DNA from: Methyloradius palustris
Lineage (GTDB): Bacteria; Pseudomonadota; Gammaproteobacteria; Burkholderiales; Methylophilaceae
NCBI RefSeq assembly: GCF_019703875.1
Contig: NZ_AP024110.1
Location: 992,001-1,056,000 of the forward strand
Length of the DNA stretch: 64,000 nucleotides
Direction of reading: 5' to 3'
The position numbers and the translations under genes are program-made. Positions 26,009 to 35,419 of the stretch are shown here, one piece after another. The stretch's first letter is position 1, and the number at the start of each line of letters is the position of its first letter. The notes beneath the pieces are model-generated. The model saw only the letters and a program-made list of their open reading frames with translations. It made no database searches and was not told where the DNA came from.

Positions 26009-27502
26009 TTAGCGAGTGGAAGATGCTGGCCATTTTCTTGTAAATAGCCAGATGCCTAAAAATGCAGTGCAAAGATTACCCAAGACAAACAGTGCCACCA
26101 GAATATCGCGGAAATCTTTGTTGTAATTGGCAAACTCCCATTTGTGTAAATAAGCGAAACTCCAGCCTTCAGTGGCATCAATATCCGTGATTTTTGCTGC
26201 AAGTGCGCCAGTCTCTGGCTCAATATAGAGGCGCAAGTGATCTTTGTTTTTAAACTGTACCTTGATCACTGGCAATCGCTTGAATACAAAGCCATATTCG
26301 CCACCAAACTGGCTAACGACTGAAGTGGCGGTGATGTCGTCGATTGGTAATTGTGCATAATGTGTGGCTTGCACTTTTGCCAGTTTGATGAGGTCCGGTG
26401 CTGCCTCGCTACTGCCATTTGCATTGATCAGCAAGCTTGAAGATGGCTCTTGTGCTGGTGTTGCATGGTGGTGCTCATGCGACATCATCGCGACTTGTGC
26501 CATTGGTGCATCAGTATCTTTGGCCAACATCCAGAGCGGGGTTTCACTTTCACTGATCAAGCGTAGTCGTGACATCGTTTGCGCGCTGAGTTCTGACCAT
26601 ACCTGGTCAGAGAGCTGCTCCACATCGACCAACTTGAGCGCTAAATCAGGCGCTGTTTGCCGAGCTTGCTGAAAACTCATGATGAGGTGAAATAGCCCGC
26701 TGCCAGCAAATAGCAGTGTGGATGTTGCCACCAGTAGCCCGATGCGCTTGTGCCATCGCCGCGCGGGTTGATTGGCCAGCCTGTTTGCAGCATAGCGGCC
26801 ACGTTTCACATACAGTATGAGTCCAGAAATGCCCGAGCTGATTGCGATTACTAGCACAAACGTCATTAACGACACTTGCAGGCGCGGCGTACTATCAAGA
26901 AATGACCAGTTGTGGCCAAATCGAAATACTTTAGTCAGTTGGTAACGCCAGTCGTTGGAGAGCGTTGCCAAGCGCGCCTGGTCCGTATCAATAAATGCCC
27001 GCAAGTGGTCGCTACCAGCAAACTCGATTCGCCAGACAGGCAATAAGCGATTGACCTCTGGATATTCATCACTGAACTGGTTGATGAGGCTGCTGTTTGT
27101 CACTGCCAGTCTATTGCGCCCGCTGTAATGGCTGGCGAGATATTCAGCATATAAGCGGTCACCATCCTTAAGCTCCCTTCCATTAGCACTATCAAAATAG
27201 CGAGCGGGCAGGCTTGCGTCTGTGGAGACTCTAAACAATTGCTGGCCATCATATTCAATCAGGCTCACACCTGAAACGAATGGAATGTGATGCATGGCCA
27301 GCAATTTAACAGGGCTTAGGCTATGACTCAGATCCAGGTGCTGTGGGGGCGGCGTAAATTGTGCAGGCACTGGCTGCAGCCTTGTCATGATGGGGTGTGA
27401 TAACCCAGATAACCCCCAGAGTAAGAGACCAATACAGGTGATTAACCCTAGCCAGCGATGCCAGAAAAGCCAGCCAGTTTTTTTAAATAGATTTATTTGC
27501 AT
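26009..27502 (-). CDS. PepSY-domain transmembrane protein
   Basis: A 497-residue inner-membrane protein of the PepSY_TM family: an N-terminal helix (TGWLFWHRWLGLITCIGLLLWGLSG), PepSY-like periplasmic regions, a helix pair near 210-240 and 250-290, and a C-terminal helix (ILVALFVLGNLCTAFLGIWLF). A loop carries HEHHHA. Such proteins commonly sit beside TonB-dependent receptors and are thought to reduce or handle imported metal complexes. The ATG at 27502 has GGGGAA upstream at good spacing, and the gene starts about 10 bp after the end of the TonB receptor reading frame. Its receptor partner is frameshifted here. Confidence 0.8.
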   Translation of the reverse strand: MQINLFKKTGWLFWHRWLGLITCIGLLLWGLSGLSHPIMTRLQPVPAQFTPPPQHLDLSHSLSPVKLLAMHHIPFVSGVSLIEYDGQQLFRVSTDASLPARYFDSANGRELKDGDRLYAEYLASHYSGRNRLAVTNSSLINQFSDEYPEVNRLLPVWRIEFAGSDHLRAFIDTDQARLATLSNDWRYQLTKVFRFGHNWSFLDSTPRLQVSLMTFVLVIAISSGISGLILYVKRGRYAANRLANQPARRWHKRIGLLVATSTLLFAGSGLFHLIMSFQQARQTAPDLALKLVDVEQLSDQVWSELSAQTMSRLRLISESETPLWMLAKDTDAPMAQVAMMSHEHHHATPAQEPSSSLLINANGSSEAAPDLIKLAKVQATHYAQLPIDDITATSVVSQFGGEYGFVFKRLPVIKVQFKNKDHLRLYIEPETGALAAKITDIDATEGWSFAYLHKWEFANYNKDFRDILVALFVLGNLCTAFLGIWLFTRKWPASSTR

Positions 27503-27512
27503 CATTTCCCCA

Positions 27513-29635
27513 TTAGTAGCGGTATTGCACACCGGCATACACAGAAACTCCATCACCCGGATAAAACGGGCGATCTGACGTGGGGTCGTAAACTTTGAGT
27601 ACATCAGTGCCCGCTGCATATTTCTTATTGGCAAGGTTGCGGCCTTCCACAAACCAAGATAAATGCTCGTCATACTGCTGACCGACTTTCAGGCCAACAA
27701 TGGTGTATGAGTCCACATATAGCGTTTGGGCAAAATCTACAGCATAGCTTTGTGGTGACACCTCAAACGTAGGGCCTGCGTAAAAGCCATTGTTCCGGTA
27801 AAGCAACTCACCGCGTAATAGCGTGCGCTGTATGCCTGGTAGATGGTTATTGCCAAATGTCGGATCATTTTCCAGCCTGAAATCATTCAACAACAAGCTG
27901 TGGCGCCATACAAGATGTTGCGGCAGGCGGGCTGTCATGCCCATCTCAAGCCCATCTCAAGCCCTGTATGGATGGTATTGCCAGCATTGATGGTGTCAGT
28001 AACGCCTGGTGTTGGCGAGACGCCTAATAGCTCGTTTTGTAACCTGGCATGGTAAACAGCAACATCCCAATCTACATACTGGCTATTGCCACGGCTACCG
28101 ATTTCATAAGTGGTGCCTTTTTGTGCTTTCAGGGTTTTGGCCATGGCAGGTGTGGTCAAGTCACCAAAGTCAGGCGGGGCAAAACTACGCGAGACATTGG
28201 CAAATAGCTGGATTTTAGGCTGTAACTGATACAGCACGCCAAGCTTTGGATTGGTTTGCGTATAGGTTTGGCTGTAGCTTTCATCACCAGTGCTGGTAAT
28301 GAACAAATCCTTGGTTTCGCGTTTTGAGCGTGCGTATTGCAAGCCCGCAATCAAGGTTAAATCTGATGTCAGCGACAAGCGATCTTCTGTGTACATTTCA
28401 ATATTCGAGGCGGTTTGTGCGTAATGATTAGTCAGCGCGCCGCGTTGCCCCTGAATATTCCTGAAGCGCTTATCGTCGGTTTCACCATAAGTCGGGCTGA
28501 TACCAGCGATGATTTCGTTCTTCAGGCCGAATAGCGTGTTCTGGTGTTTAAGTCGCGCGGTCAAGCCGTAATCATCGTTATGCTGGTCGATTACACCAAC
28601 AGTGCTGGTGATAAACGGGCTGTAATAAAACAAATCGACAATGGGGTGGTACAAGTCTTTATTGGCGTAATACGCGCCAAGCTCAAGCGTCGTGTTGTCG
28701 AACTTGAACGTGGTTTTGTTAGCGATGCGCCACAAGTCTATATTACGTTTCCACTGGCCTGTGCCTTGCAGCGCAGGATCAAAAGGGTTTGCTTGATACT
28801 GCGATTGACGTGGATTTTGCTGCAACTCGGCCTTGGTAAGTTGCCCTGGCAGATCCGAGTCGTTGGTCACATAGCCTAAGTAAAAACGTGTTTCTGCATT
28901 GTCATTGATTTTGTAGCCCAGATTAGCATTCAGGCGCTGCGCCGATTGGTCTGCGTTATGGCGAAAACCGTTCTGACCACCGCTGGATGCACTCACGTAA
29001 TAATCAAGCGCATCGACCACGCCTGCGGTGCTCAAGCCTAGCTTGTAATAACCAAAGCTACCCGCTTCGGTGCGCACTTCAAACTTTGGCGCCGTATAGC
29101 CAGTGGGCGAAATGAAATTGATCGCGCCACCCAGATTGCTCGCACCGTACTGCAGGGCGTTGGCACCACGGAATACTTCTACATATTGCGTAGAGAGCGG
29201 GTCAATTGAAGGGAAATCAAAGCTGCCATCGGCCTGATTCACGGGGATGCCATCTTGCATGAGCTTGATACCGAGACCGTGGAAGTTACGCTGCAAGCCT
29301 GAGCCACGAATCGAGAGTCTGCTCTCTTCAGTACCAAACCGTGATTGAATAAACACGCCAGGTGCCAGCCCTAATGTGTCAGTGAAGGTGGATACGCGGC
29401 CTTCGCGGTACTGTTCTGCATCTACTACGGTGACACCCCCAGCAGTTTTGTTGATTTCTTTAACTGCTTTTTTAATGTCAGGTTGTGTGATCGAAGAGGG
29501 AGCCGGCAAATATTGGTCGGTCACATTCACCACTGGTAACACTAATGCTTCGTTATTATTTGTTTCTGCCGCACAAACCTGATGCGTGAATGTTGCAGCA
29601 ACAGCCGCGCACAGCATATGGATTTTGAATTGCAT
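27513..29635 (-). pseudogene. TonB-dependent receptor, frameshifted by an 11-bp tandem duplication
   Basis: A TonB-dependent outer-membrane receptor of about 700 residues: signal peptide, plug domain (TDTLGLAPGVFIQSRFG, RLSIRGSGL, GGAINFISP) and a 22-strand barrel ending VYAGVQYRY. The frame breaks at 27939-27960, where an 11-bp unit occurs twice in tandem. The first frame ends shortly after at TGLEMGLRWA, and the rest continues in another frame as MGMTARLPQHL. Removing one copy restores TGLEMGMTARLP and one continuous protein. It is either a recent inactivation or a reversible slip. Context (PepSY protein, DUF2946-like protein) suggests copper or siderophore-iron uptake, by inference. GGAG precedes the ATG. 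Confidence 0.85.
27939..27964. repeat. 11-bp tandem duplication inside the TonB receptor
   Basis: Unit GCCCATCTCAA at 27939-27949 and again at 27950-27960, followed by GCCC of a partial third copy. Eleven is not a multiple of three, so one extra copy shifts the frame. Confidence 0.95.
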
Positions 29636-29732
29636 GGTATTTCTCCAAAACTACAGTTGGAGAAGGTGTGATATTCATCATCACCTGCTCCCGATTAGAT
29701 TAAGCCAGCGTTAATCACTGGCGAATTGATAA

Positions 29733-30137
29733 TCAGGAGAAAACAGGCGGTGCGCGGGGGTTAGATGATGCCCAAACGAATAACTTGCCTGGGGCATGGT
29801 AGAAAAGATATGGCAGGGAATACGATAAATCAAGGTCTGGCAGATTAAGCGCAAGCTGATGTGTCATGCCAAATGAACCCGCATGATTCAAGCAATAACC
29901 GCAGTCTTCCATGCTCATGGGGCGGGAGTCATCTGATTTATTACTGCCCTGTTTATTTGAGGCATCAATCAGATTGAGGGGGGTGGTATTGGATTGACTA
30001 CAGATTTTGAGCCATGGCACTTGGTTGCCATGTGCGACTGCAGTTGCATGTGAAATGGCAGGTGCAAGCGCGTTTAACAAAATAGTCAGGCATGCGAATA
30101 ACGCAATGGCACGACGTTTTTGTCTAAAAATTCTCAT
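29733..30137 (-). CDS. DUF2946-like periplasmic protein
   Basis: A 134-residue protein with an N-terminal hydrophobic segment (about residues 11-30, AIALFACLTILLNALAPAISHA), a CxxC-like pair (MEDCGYCLNHAG) in the middle and a tail ending SNPRAPPVF. The layout fits DUF2946 proteins, which are often encoded beside TonB receptors for copper. It lies directly upstream of the TonB receptor, 97 bp away, in the same direction, so the two may be co-transcribed. The function is unproven. The CxxC and histidines make metal binding plausible. Confidence 0.65.
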   Translation of the reverse strand: MRIFRQKRRAIALFACLTILLNALAPAISHATAVAHGNQVPWLKICSQSNTTPLNLIDASNKQGSNKSDDSRPMSMEDCGYCLNHAGSFGMTHQLALNLPDLDLSYSLPYLFYHAPGKLFVWASSNPRAPPVFS

Positions 30138-30187
30138 GCCCAGAGCATAACAACTAATGAGAGGCGGTTCAATTTGAATTTTTTGAA

Positions 30188-30262
30188 TGGTGTCCCCGTC
30201 AGGACTCGAACCTGAAACTGACCCTTAGGAGGGGCCGGTGATATCCGTTTCACCACGAGGAC
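30188..30262 (-). tRNA. tRNA-Arg (anticodon CCU)
   Basis: Folds as a full cloverleaf on the minus strand: acceptor GTCCTCG with CGGGGAC (one G-U), D stem GTGA/TCAC, anticodon stem GGCCC/GGGTC with loop CTCCTAA, T stem TCAGG/CCTGA with loop TTCGAGT, discriminator A and encoded CCA (30188-30190). The anticodon CCU reads AGG (arginine). A TAGAAT -10-like box lies just upstream at 30274-30279 on the minus strand. No integrase or duplicated tRNA end is nearby. Confidence 0.96.
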
Positions 30263-30363
30263 AGCCAGATGGTATTCTACCGTTTATGCCAAGTTTACGA
30301 AACGACTGGCTTTAGAAGCTAGCAATGACAGGCTTTTTCATTCATATTTTAAAAGAGTAAATC

Positions 30364-30879
30364 ATGACCAATCAATTGACCATGTACCAAGCATCAGTGC
30401 CTGTGTTCATCAAAATGCTGAACAATCTATCTGCGATTATCACTAAGGCTACAGCACACGCTGAGGCCAAGAAAATCGAGCAGTCGGTATTCATCAATGC
30501 CAGGCTATCGCCTGATATGTTTGCATTTGCGCGACAGGTGCAAATTGCCACAGATACTGCTAAGGGTTGTGTTGCCAGATTAGCGGGAAATGAGGTGCCG
30601 AATTACGCTGATACTGAGACTACATTTCAAGAGCTGCAAGACCGCATTCATACCACTGTAGCGTATCTGCAGAGCTTTAAGCCCGAACAGATTGATGGCA
30701 GTGAAGACAATACCATTACGCTTAAATTGCGCGGCAACCCCGTGGTTTTTACAGGTAAGAATAATTTGTTAGGTTTTGCACTACCTAATTTTTTATTCCA
30801 TGTTACGACTGCATACGCGATATTGCGACACAATGGTGTGGATATAGGTAAGCCAGATTTCCTTGGAAACCTCACTTAA
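30364..30879 (+). CDS. DUF1993 family protein
   Basis: A 171-residue soluble protein, mostly helical, matching DUF1993: MYQASVPVFIKMLNNLSAII at the N-terminus, RLSPDMFAFARQVQIATDTAKG, and a C-terminal FLFHVTTAYAILRHNGVDIGK. The fold is related to DinB-like four-helix bundles. The biochemical role is unknown. It starts with ATG and stands alone between the tRNA and the crcB riboswitch. Confidence 0.82.
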   Translation: MTNQLTMYQASVPVFIKMLNNLSAIITKATAHAEAKKIEQSVFINARLSPDMFAFARQVQIATDTAKGCVARLAGNEVPNYADTETTFQELQDRIHTTVAYLQSFKPEQIDGSEDNTITLKLRGNPVVFTGKNNLLGFALPNFLFHVTTAYAILRHNGVDIGKPDFLGNLT

Positions 30880-30900
30880 CTTAGGCCTTAATATTCAGGC

Positions 30901-30930
30901 TTGATAGCAAAAGCTGTTTTGTTTTAAAAT
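30901..30930 (+). promoter_or_regulatory. Candidate promoter of the crcB transcript
   Basis: TTGATA (30901-30906) and TAAAAT (30925-30930), each matching five of six consensus bases with an 18-bp spacer. The predicted transcript start near 30937 is just before the riboswitch aptamer. Confidence 0.5.
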
Positions 30931-30939
30931 TGATTCAGC

Positions 30940-31000
30940 ACAGGAAATGGCATGCTTCCTGATATAAACCGCTGTGCTCCAGCAGCTAATGATGCCTACG
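30940..31000 (+). ncRNA. Fluoride riboswitch (crcB motif)
   Basis: The aptamer hallmarks are present in order: a stem AGGAA/TTCCT (30942-30959) whose loop holds GGCAT, the core AAACCGC, a small hairpin, then GCTAATGATGCCTAC. GGCAT can pair with the downstream ATGCC, giving the pseudoknot of the fluoride aptamer. It lies directly before crcB, the fluoride exporter gene. A competing hairpin at 30994-31024 uses the 3' aptamer strand. Confidence 0.9.
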
Positions 31001-31024
31001 TGAACCCGATTCGGGCGCGTAGGC
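30994..31024 (+). promoter_or_regulatory. Riboswitch expression-platform hairpin
   Basis: GCCTACG (30994-31000) pairs with CGTAGGC (31018-31024), with an inner stem CCCG/CGGG (31005-31008 and 31012-31015). It shares bases with the 3' strand of the aptamer pseudoknot, so fluoride-bound aptamer and this hairpin should exclude each other. The T-run after it is poor, so the exact mode of switching is uncertain. Confidence 0.6.
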
Positions 31025-31086
31025 TTGCGTCCGAAAAGGTTAACTTTTAAATAGCGTTGATTGTTAACAATTTAAGGACTTCTAAC

Positions 31087-31470
31087 ATGCTCTATTCCAT
31101 TTTTCTGATTTGTTGCGGTGCCTCTGTTGGCGCATTGATACGCTGGCAGCTCGGCATTCAGTTGAATCCACTATTCGTCAATATTCCCTTGGGTACTTTG
31201 ATTGCCAACTTAGTTGGTGGCTATCTGATAGGGCTTTCAGTAGGCGCTTTTAGTAGTTTTCAATCAGTGCCGCAAGAGGTGCGTTTGCTTGGGGTGGTTG
31301 GGTTTCTTGGTGGGCTAACGACGTTCTCAGGGTTTTCTGCCGAGGTCGTAGTGTTGATTCAGCGTGAGCAGTTATCTTGGGCGCTGGGGCTGGTTTCACT
31401 GCATGTCATTGGATCACTCATCATGACATTCCTTGGTATTTTTACTATTCAGTTTTTGCGTGGGGTCTGA
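31087..31470 (+). CDS. crcB: Fluoride ion channel/exporter CrcB (Fluc)
   Basis: A 127-residue inner-membrane protein with four helices that dimerises into a fluoride channel and lowers cytoplasmic fluoride. Motifs: GASVGALIRW near the N-terminus, GTLIANLVGGYLIG, and GFLGGLTTFSGFSAEVV, which holds the Thr-Thr-Phe-Ser track of the family. The ATG at 31087 has AAGGA eight bases upstream. A TTG ten codons earlier is unlikely. Control by the fluoride riboswitch upstream is strongly suggested. Confidence 0.93.
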   Translation: MLYSIFLICCGASVGALIRWQLGIQLNPLFVNIPLGTLIANLVGGYLIGLSVGAFSSFQSVPQEVRLLGVVGFLGGLTTFSGFSAEVVVLIQREQLSWALGLVSLHVIGSLIMTFLGIFTIQFLRGV

Positions 31471-31476
31471 TTAATT

Positions 31477-31520
31477 AAGCTGTTAAAAGCAGTGAGTTAT
31501 CTCACTGCTTTTAACAGCTT
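31477..31520. terminator. Perfect 20-bp inverted repeat between convergent genes
   Basis: Arms 31477-31496 and 31501-31520 are perfectly complementary with a TTAT loop. The loop holds the stop codon of the minus-strand GGDEF-EAL gene, and one arm encodes its last residues (KLLKAV). It lies 6 bp after the crcB stop. It probably ends both transcripts, although the T-runs are short. Confidence 0.7.
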
Positions 31521-34313
31521 TTCAAATTCGTCTGACTTGACTGGCCGCGAGAATAAAAATCCCTGTGCATAGTCACAGCCTGCTGCAAGTAGTAAATCAC
31601 GCTGGGAAATGGTCTCTACACCTTCAGCAATCACTTTGATATTAAGCTTATGCGCCATCACGATAATTGCCTCGCAGAGGGCAAAATCTTCAGATTCTGC
31701 AGTCAGATTACGCACAAACGATTGATCTATTTTTAGGTAATCAATATCGAATTTCTTGAGGTAAGAAAGTGATGAATAGCCTGTGCCAAAGTCGTCTAGC
31801 GACACTTGCATGCCAGCATCCCTGAAAGCCAGCAGCTTATCAATAATGTTATTGCTGGCATCCATCAGCAGCCCTTCAGTGATTTCGATGGTGATACTTT
31901 GGCCTGGCATGTCTAGCGATGCCAAGTAGTCAAACCAGTTGGCATGGTTCTCATGCATGTCGTAAAACTGCACAGGTGATTTATTGATGCTGATTTGAAA
32001 TTGTGGATGATATAGTTCGCGCCATATTTTGACTGTTTTTGCCGCCTCTTCAAACACAAACTGGCCAATATCAACAATCAGCCCAGTTTCTTCTGCGATT
32101 GGAATAAAGTCTGCTGGGCTGACCAGTCCACGGGTTGGATGTTGCCAACGTACCAGTGCTTCAGCCTTATGTATATCGCCACTCGCTAATTCAACAATCG
32201 GTTGGTACACCACAAACAGTTGCTCGTGCGAGAGTGCAGTGCGCAAATCGCTGGTTAGGCGCATACGCGTTTGCGCAGCCTCTTGCATGTAAAGCGTGAA
32301 GTAACTATAGCGATTGCGGCCAAGGTTTTTGGCGGCATACATGGCTTGATCCGCGCTCTTTAATAGCGCTTGTATGTTGTCGGCATCGGTTGGGTAGAGC
32401 GTCATGCCAATGCTGACTGAAACATAGACTAGCTCACCATCCAGATTAAAAGGCTCTGCTAGCTTCTGCAAAATCTGTTTGGCAACGCGCTCTACGCTGC
32501 TAATGTCTTCAAGGTCTCCCAGTACAATGGTGAATTCGTCACCACCAAAGCGCGCCACTGTGTCACTTTCACGTATGCAACCCAGCATACGCTTGGCGGC
32601 TTCTTTTAAGAGGTTATCGCCACTTTGGTGGCCGAGCGTGTCATTCACTTCTTTGAAATGGTCAATATCAGTAAACATCACCGCAAGCGGTAAACCTGTA
32701 CGCTTTGATTTTTTGATCTCTTGCTCAAGTCTATCCATGAGCAACACACGATTTGGCAATCCAGTCAGTACGTCAAACTGGGCAAGCTCCAGTATGCGCA
32801 TATCAGAAGCTTTTCGATCTGTGATATCAGTGTTAGTCCCCAGAATGCGCAATGGTTTACCATCTGCGTCGCGGCTCATGACCATGCCACGGCCTAATAT
32901 CCATCGCATGCTGCCATCTTTACACCATGTCCTGTATTCGTGGGTGAACGCGGGCGTTTTGCCTTCCATATGGTCACGCATCATTTGCAATGTTGGTTCT
33001 ATATCATCAGCATGGACTAGTTTTTTCCAGCTTTCTAAGCCATTGGCGTTATCTTCATGCGGGTAGCCCAGCATCTCGTTCCAGCGTTTCGAGAGAAAGA
33101 GTTCTCCATTTTGCATATCCCAATCCCAGACCGCATCACCTGACCCCTCAAGTGCATATTTCCAGCGCTCTTCACTGAGTCTCAAGCTCTCTGTCATATT
33201 TTTAGCAATGTTAATTGCTCGTACTCGACTGGTGGCGAGTATCCAGGTCAGTGTGGCTAGCAACAGACTAAATAGGGCCCCTGTAATGGCTATAAAACGG
33301 GGCTCATTTTTCTGAACACGTGCTTCAAATGCAGGTAGTGAGTTAACGATCAGTGTCCAACGATGACCGGATATTTCAATATGCTCAAGCTTTTTCATCA
33401 GTGGTACATGAGGTTTTTTATCAGGCGTTTTTGATGCATACATTAAAGTTTGCGCTGATATAGTGTCGCCATCGTATATCTTGACATCAAGATCGTTGCC
33501 ACGCTCACCGCCTATTCCACTCATCAGGTCATTCATCCTGAACGGTGCATCTACCCAACCAACGATGTTGGCTTGCCGTTCTGCAACATTGGTGTGTATA
33601 GCACCTTTTTTATAAAGGGGGAAATACATAATAAAGGCTGGCGTTTCTGGTTCACCTTTGTCTTGCAGTAGCTGCATTTTTCCAGAAATGGTCGCGATAT
33701 CCTGATTGCGCGCTTTATCCATGCTTTGCCGGATCATTGCTTGAGGATAGGGGTCATAGCCAAGTACAACCTGATTTTTATCTTTAAAGGGTTCCATTTG
33801 CGTGATGACGACATAAACATCACGCTTACCTTCGGGGTGAATATTGTATTCAGGAAAGCCTAGGCCACGCATGTGGGTAATATGCTGATCTTTATCAGCA
33901 TCGTGAACAATCTCTGCTAGCCCCACGCCTTGAATACCAGGGAAGTTGGCATCAAGTTGCAGCGAATCAACATAGTCAGCAAATTCTTCACGTGTGACTT
34001 GGTCAGAGGCGCGAATCAGGCCTTGCACACCTCTCAAAACCTGCTCATAGGTGTTCATGCGTTGATTGATACGTACAATCAGGTCTCGTACTCGAAAGTC
34101 AAAGCTGGACTCAAGGTAGTGTGTGGCATTGTTTTTAGCAATGAGCCAGCCTGCAAAAGTGAGTGCCAGCAAGATGGAAAGAACGGTGGCAGAGAGTGCG
34201 AGAGGTTTTACCCAGCGATCAACTAGATCAGTTTCTAATAATAGCGCATCCGGCAATGTTTGATGACTGCCAGTTTCTCTAACAACATCTATCTTGCCAA
34301 GATCGATTGCCAT
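31497..34313 (-). CDS. CHASE-PAS-GGDEF-EAL membrane c-di-GMP protein
   Basis: A 938-residue receptor: TM1 (about 37-55), a periplasmic CHASE sensor (about 60-300, with NFPGIQGVGLAEIV), TM2 (about 340-360), PAS with PAC (about 385-505), GGDEF (intact at 590-594, I-site RESD five residues before) and EAL (718-720, DDFGTGYSSLSYLKKFDIDYLK). Both catalytic halves look intact. The ATG at 34313 has AAAGG upstream. It is closely related in its PAS-GGDEF-EAL part to the protein at 37013-40348. The sensed ligand is unknown (CHASE domains bind small extracellular molecules). Confidence 0.9.
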   Translation of the reverse strand: MAIDLGKIDVVRETGSHQTLPDALLLETDLVDRWVKPLALSATVLSILLALTFAGWLIAKNNATHYLESSFDFRVRDLIVRINQRMNTYEQVLRGVQGLIRASDQVTREEFADYVDSLQLDANFPGIQGVGLAEIVHDADKDQHITHMRGLGFPEYNIHPEGKRDVYVVITQMEPFKDKNQVVLGYDPYPQAMIRQSMDKARNQDIATISGKMQLLQDKGEPETPAFIMYFPLYKKGAIHTNVAERQANIVGWVDAPFRMNDLMSGIGGERGNDLDVKIYDGDTISAQTLMYASKTPDKKPHVPLMKKLEHIEISGHRWTLIVNSLPAFEARVQKNEPRFIAITGALFSLLLATLTWILATSRVRAINIAKNMTESLRLSEERWKYALEGSGDAVWDWDMQNGELFLSKRWNEMLGYPHEDNANGLESWKKLVHADDIEPTLQMMRDHMEGKTPAFTHEYRTWCKDGSMRWILGRGMVMSRDADGKPLRILGTNTDITDRKASDMRILELAQFDVLTGLPNRVLLMDRLEQEIKKSKRTGLPLAVMFTDIDHFKEVNDTLGHQSGDNLLKEAAKRMLGCIRESDTVARFGGDEFTIVLGDLEDISSVERVAKQILQKLAEPFNLDGELVYVSVSIGMTLYPTDADNIQALLKSADQAMYAAKNLGRNRYSYFTLYMQEAAQTRMRLTSDLRTALSHEQLFVVYQPIVELASGDIHKAEALVRWQHPTRGLVSPADFIPIAEETGLIVDIGQFVFEEAAKTVKIWRELYHPQFQISINKSPVQFYDMHENHANWFDYLASLDMPGQSITIEITEGLLMDASNNIIDKLLAFRDAGMQVSLDDFGTGYSSLSYLKKFDIDYLKIDQSFVRNLTAESEDFALCEAIIVMAHKLNIKVIAEGVETISQRDLLLAAGCDYAQGFLFSRPVKSDEFEKLLKAVR

Positions 34314-34424
34314 GTTGCCTTTGACGATACATAGAGGGTTGCATGTATGATGCTCACATTCAGTATATGCCAATCAGTAACAGTTTATTAACATGTTTTG
34401 AATTTCACTAAATAAGGACTATGT

Positions 34425-35378
34425 ATGGCAGGAGCCAGTTTATTAACCCTGATTGATGATATCGCCAGCGTATTGGACGATATCAGTGTCATGACCAAAG
34501 TCGCCGCCAAGAAAACAGCGGGTGTGCTTGGTGACGATTTGGCATTAAATGCACAGCAAGTATCAGGGGTGAACGCTGATAGAGAGTTACCCGTAGTCTG
34601 GGCAGTGGCTAAAGGGTCGATTAAAAACAAATGTATTTTAGTGCCAGCTGCATTAGCCATCAGTGTGTTCGCAAATTGGGCTATCACGCCTCTGTTAATG
34701 CTGGGTGGCCTATTTCTTTGCTATGAAGGTTTTGAGAAATTAGCCCATACTTTTTTTCATCATCCAACGCCTGCTGAATCAAATAAAAATCATGCTTCAA
34801 GCGGTAAGACGGAAGATGTTCTGGCAATTGAACAAGAAAAAATAAAAGGTGCGGTGCGCACAGATTTTATTCTGTCCGCTGAGATTATTACGATTACGCT
34901 CGGCACTGTTGCCACGGCTTCATTGTATGACCAAGTGGCAGTCATGGTTGCCGTCGCCATCATCATGACAGTGGGCGTCTATGGCTTGGTTGCAGGCATT
35001 GTAAAGTTGGATGATGCAGGTCTTTACCTGCTGCAATTGCCCGGTGAAAGTCGCGTAAGAAAAATTCAACACATACTCGGGCGTGGCATTCTGGGGTTTG
35101 CCCCGCGCATGATGAAATCGCTCTCAGTGATTGGCACAGCCGCTATGTTCATGGTGGGCGGCGGCATATTGGCACATGGTTTACATGCAATAGATGTTTG
35201 GATTGAGCATGGCGTTAACGTCGTGGTAGCTATGCTGGCGGGTGTTCAATGGTTGGGCGCGGTTGCTACAGCTATTTTGCCAGCAGTGTTGCATGGATTG
35301 CTAGGTGTATTAGCTGGGGCATTAGCCTTGTTGTGTGTGACCTTAGTTAGCAAACTTATCAGTAAATTAAGAAGCTAA
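34425..35378 (+). CDS. DUF808 family membrane protein (YedI-like)
   Basis: A 317-residue inner-membrane protein matching DUF808: the N-terminal motif GASLLTLIDDIASVLDDISVMTKVAAKKTAGVLGDDLALNA (soluble), then a run of hydrophobic helices (about 75-95, 145-165, 170-190, 235-260, 265-310). Family function is unknown. AAGGA precedes the ATG. It is transcribed away from the CHASE receptor and ends 41 bp before the convergent selO. Confidence 0.85.
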   Translation: MAGASLLTLIDDIASVLDDISVMTKVAAKKTAGVLGDDLALNAQQVSGVNADRELPVVWAVAKGSIKNKCILVPAALAISVFANWAITPLLMLGGLFLCYEGFEKLAHTFFHHPTPAESNKNHASSGKTEDVLAIEQEKIKGAVRTDFILSAEIITITLGTVATASLYDQVAVMVAVAIIMTVGVYGLVAGIVKLDDAGLYLLQLPGESRVRKIQHILGRGILGFAPRMMKSLSVIGTAAMFMVGGGILAHGLHAIDVWIEHGVNVVVAMLAGVQWLGAVATAILPAVLHGLLGVLAGALALLCVTLVSKLISKLRS

Positions 35379-35419
35379 ATTTAAAGCCCCACTCCAAGTT
35401 GACTGGAGCGTAACCTACA

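Noticed and set aside
30188..30262. tRNA-Arg as a mobile-element integration site
   Set aside because: No integrase, no repeat of the tRNA 3' end and ordinary neighbouring genes.
32479..33066. 195-codon plus-strand frame antisense to the CHASE-GGDEF-EAL gene
   Set aside because: It mirrors a conserved GGDEF/PAS coding region and has no recognisable domain; the composition is Ser-rich as expected for an antisense shadow.
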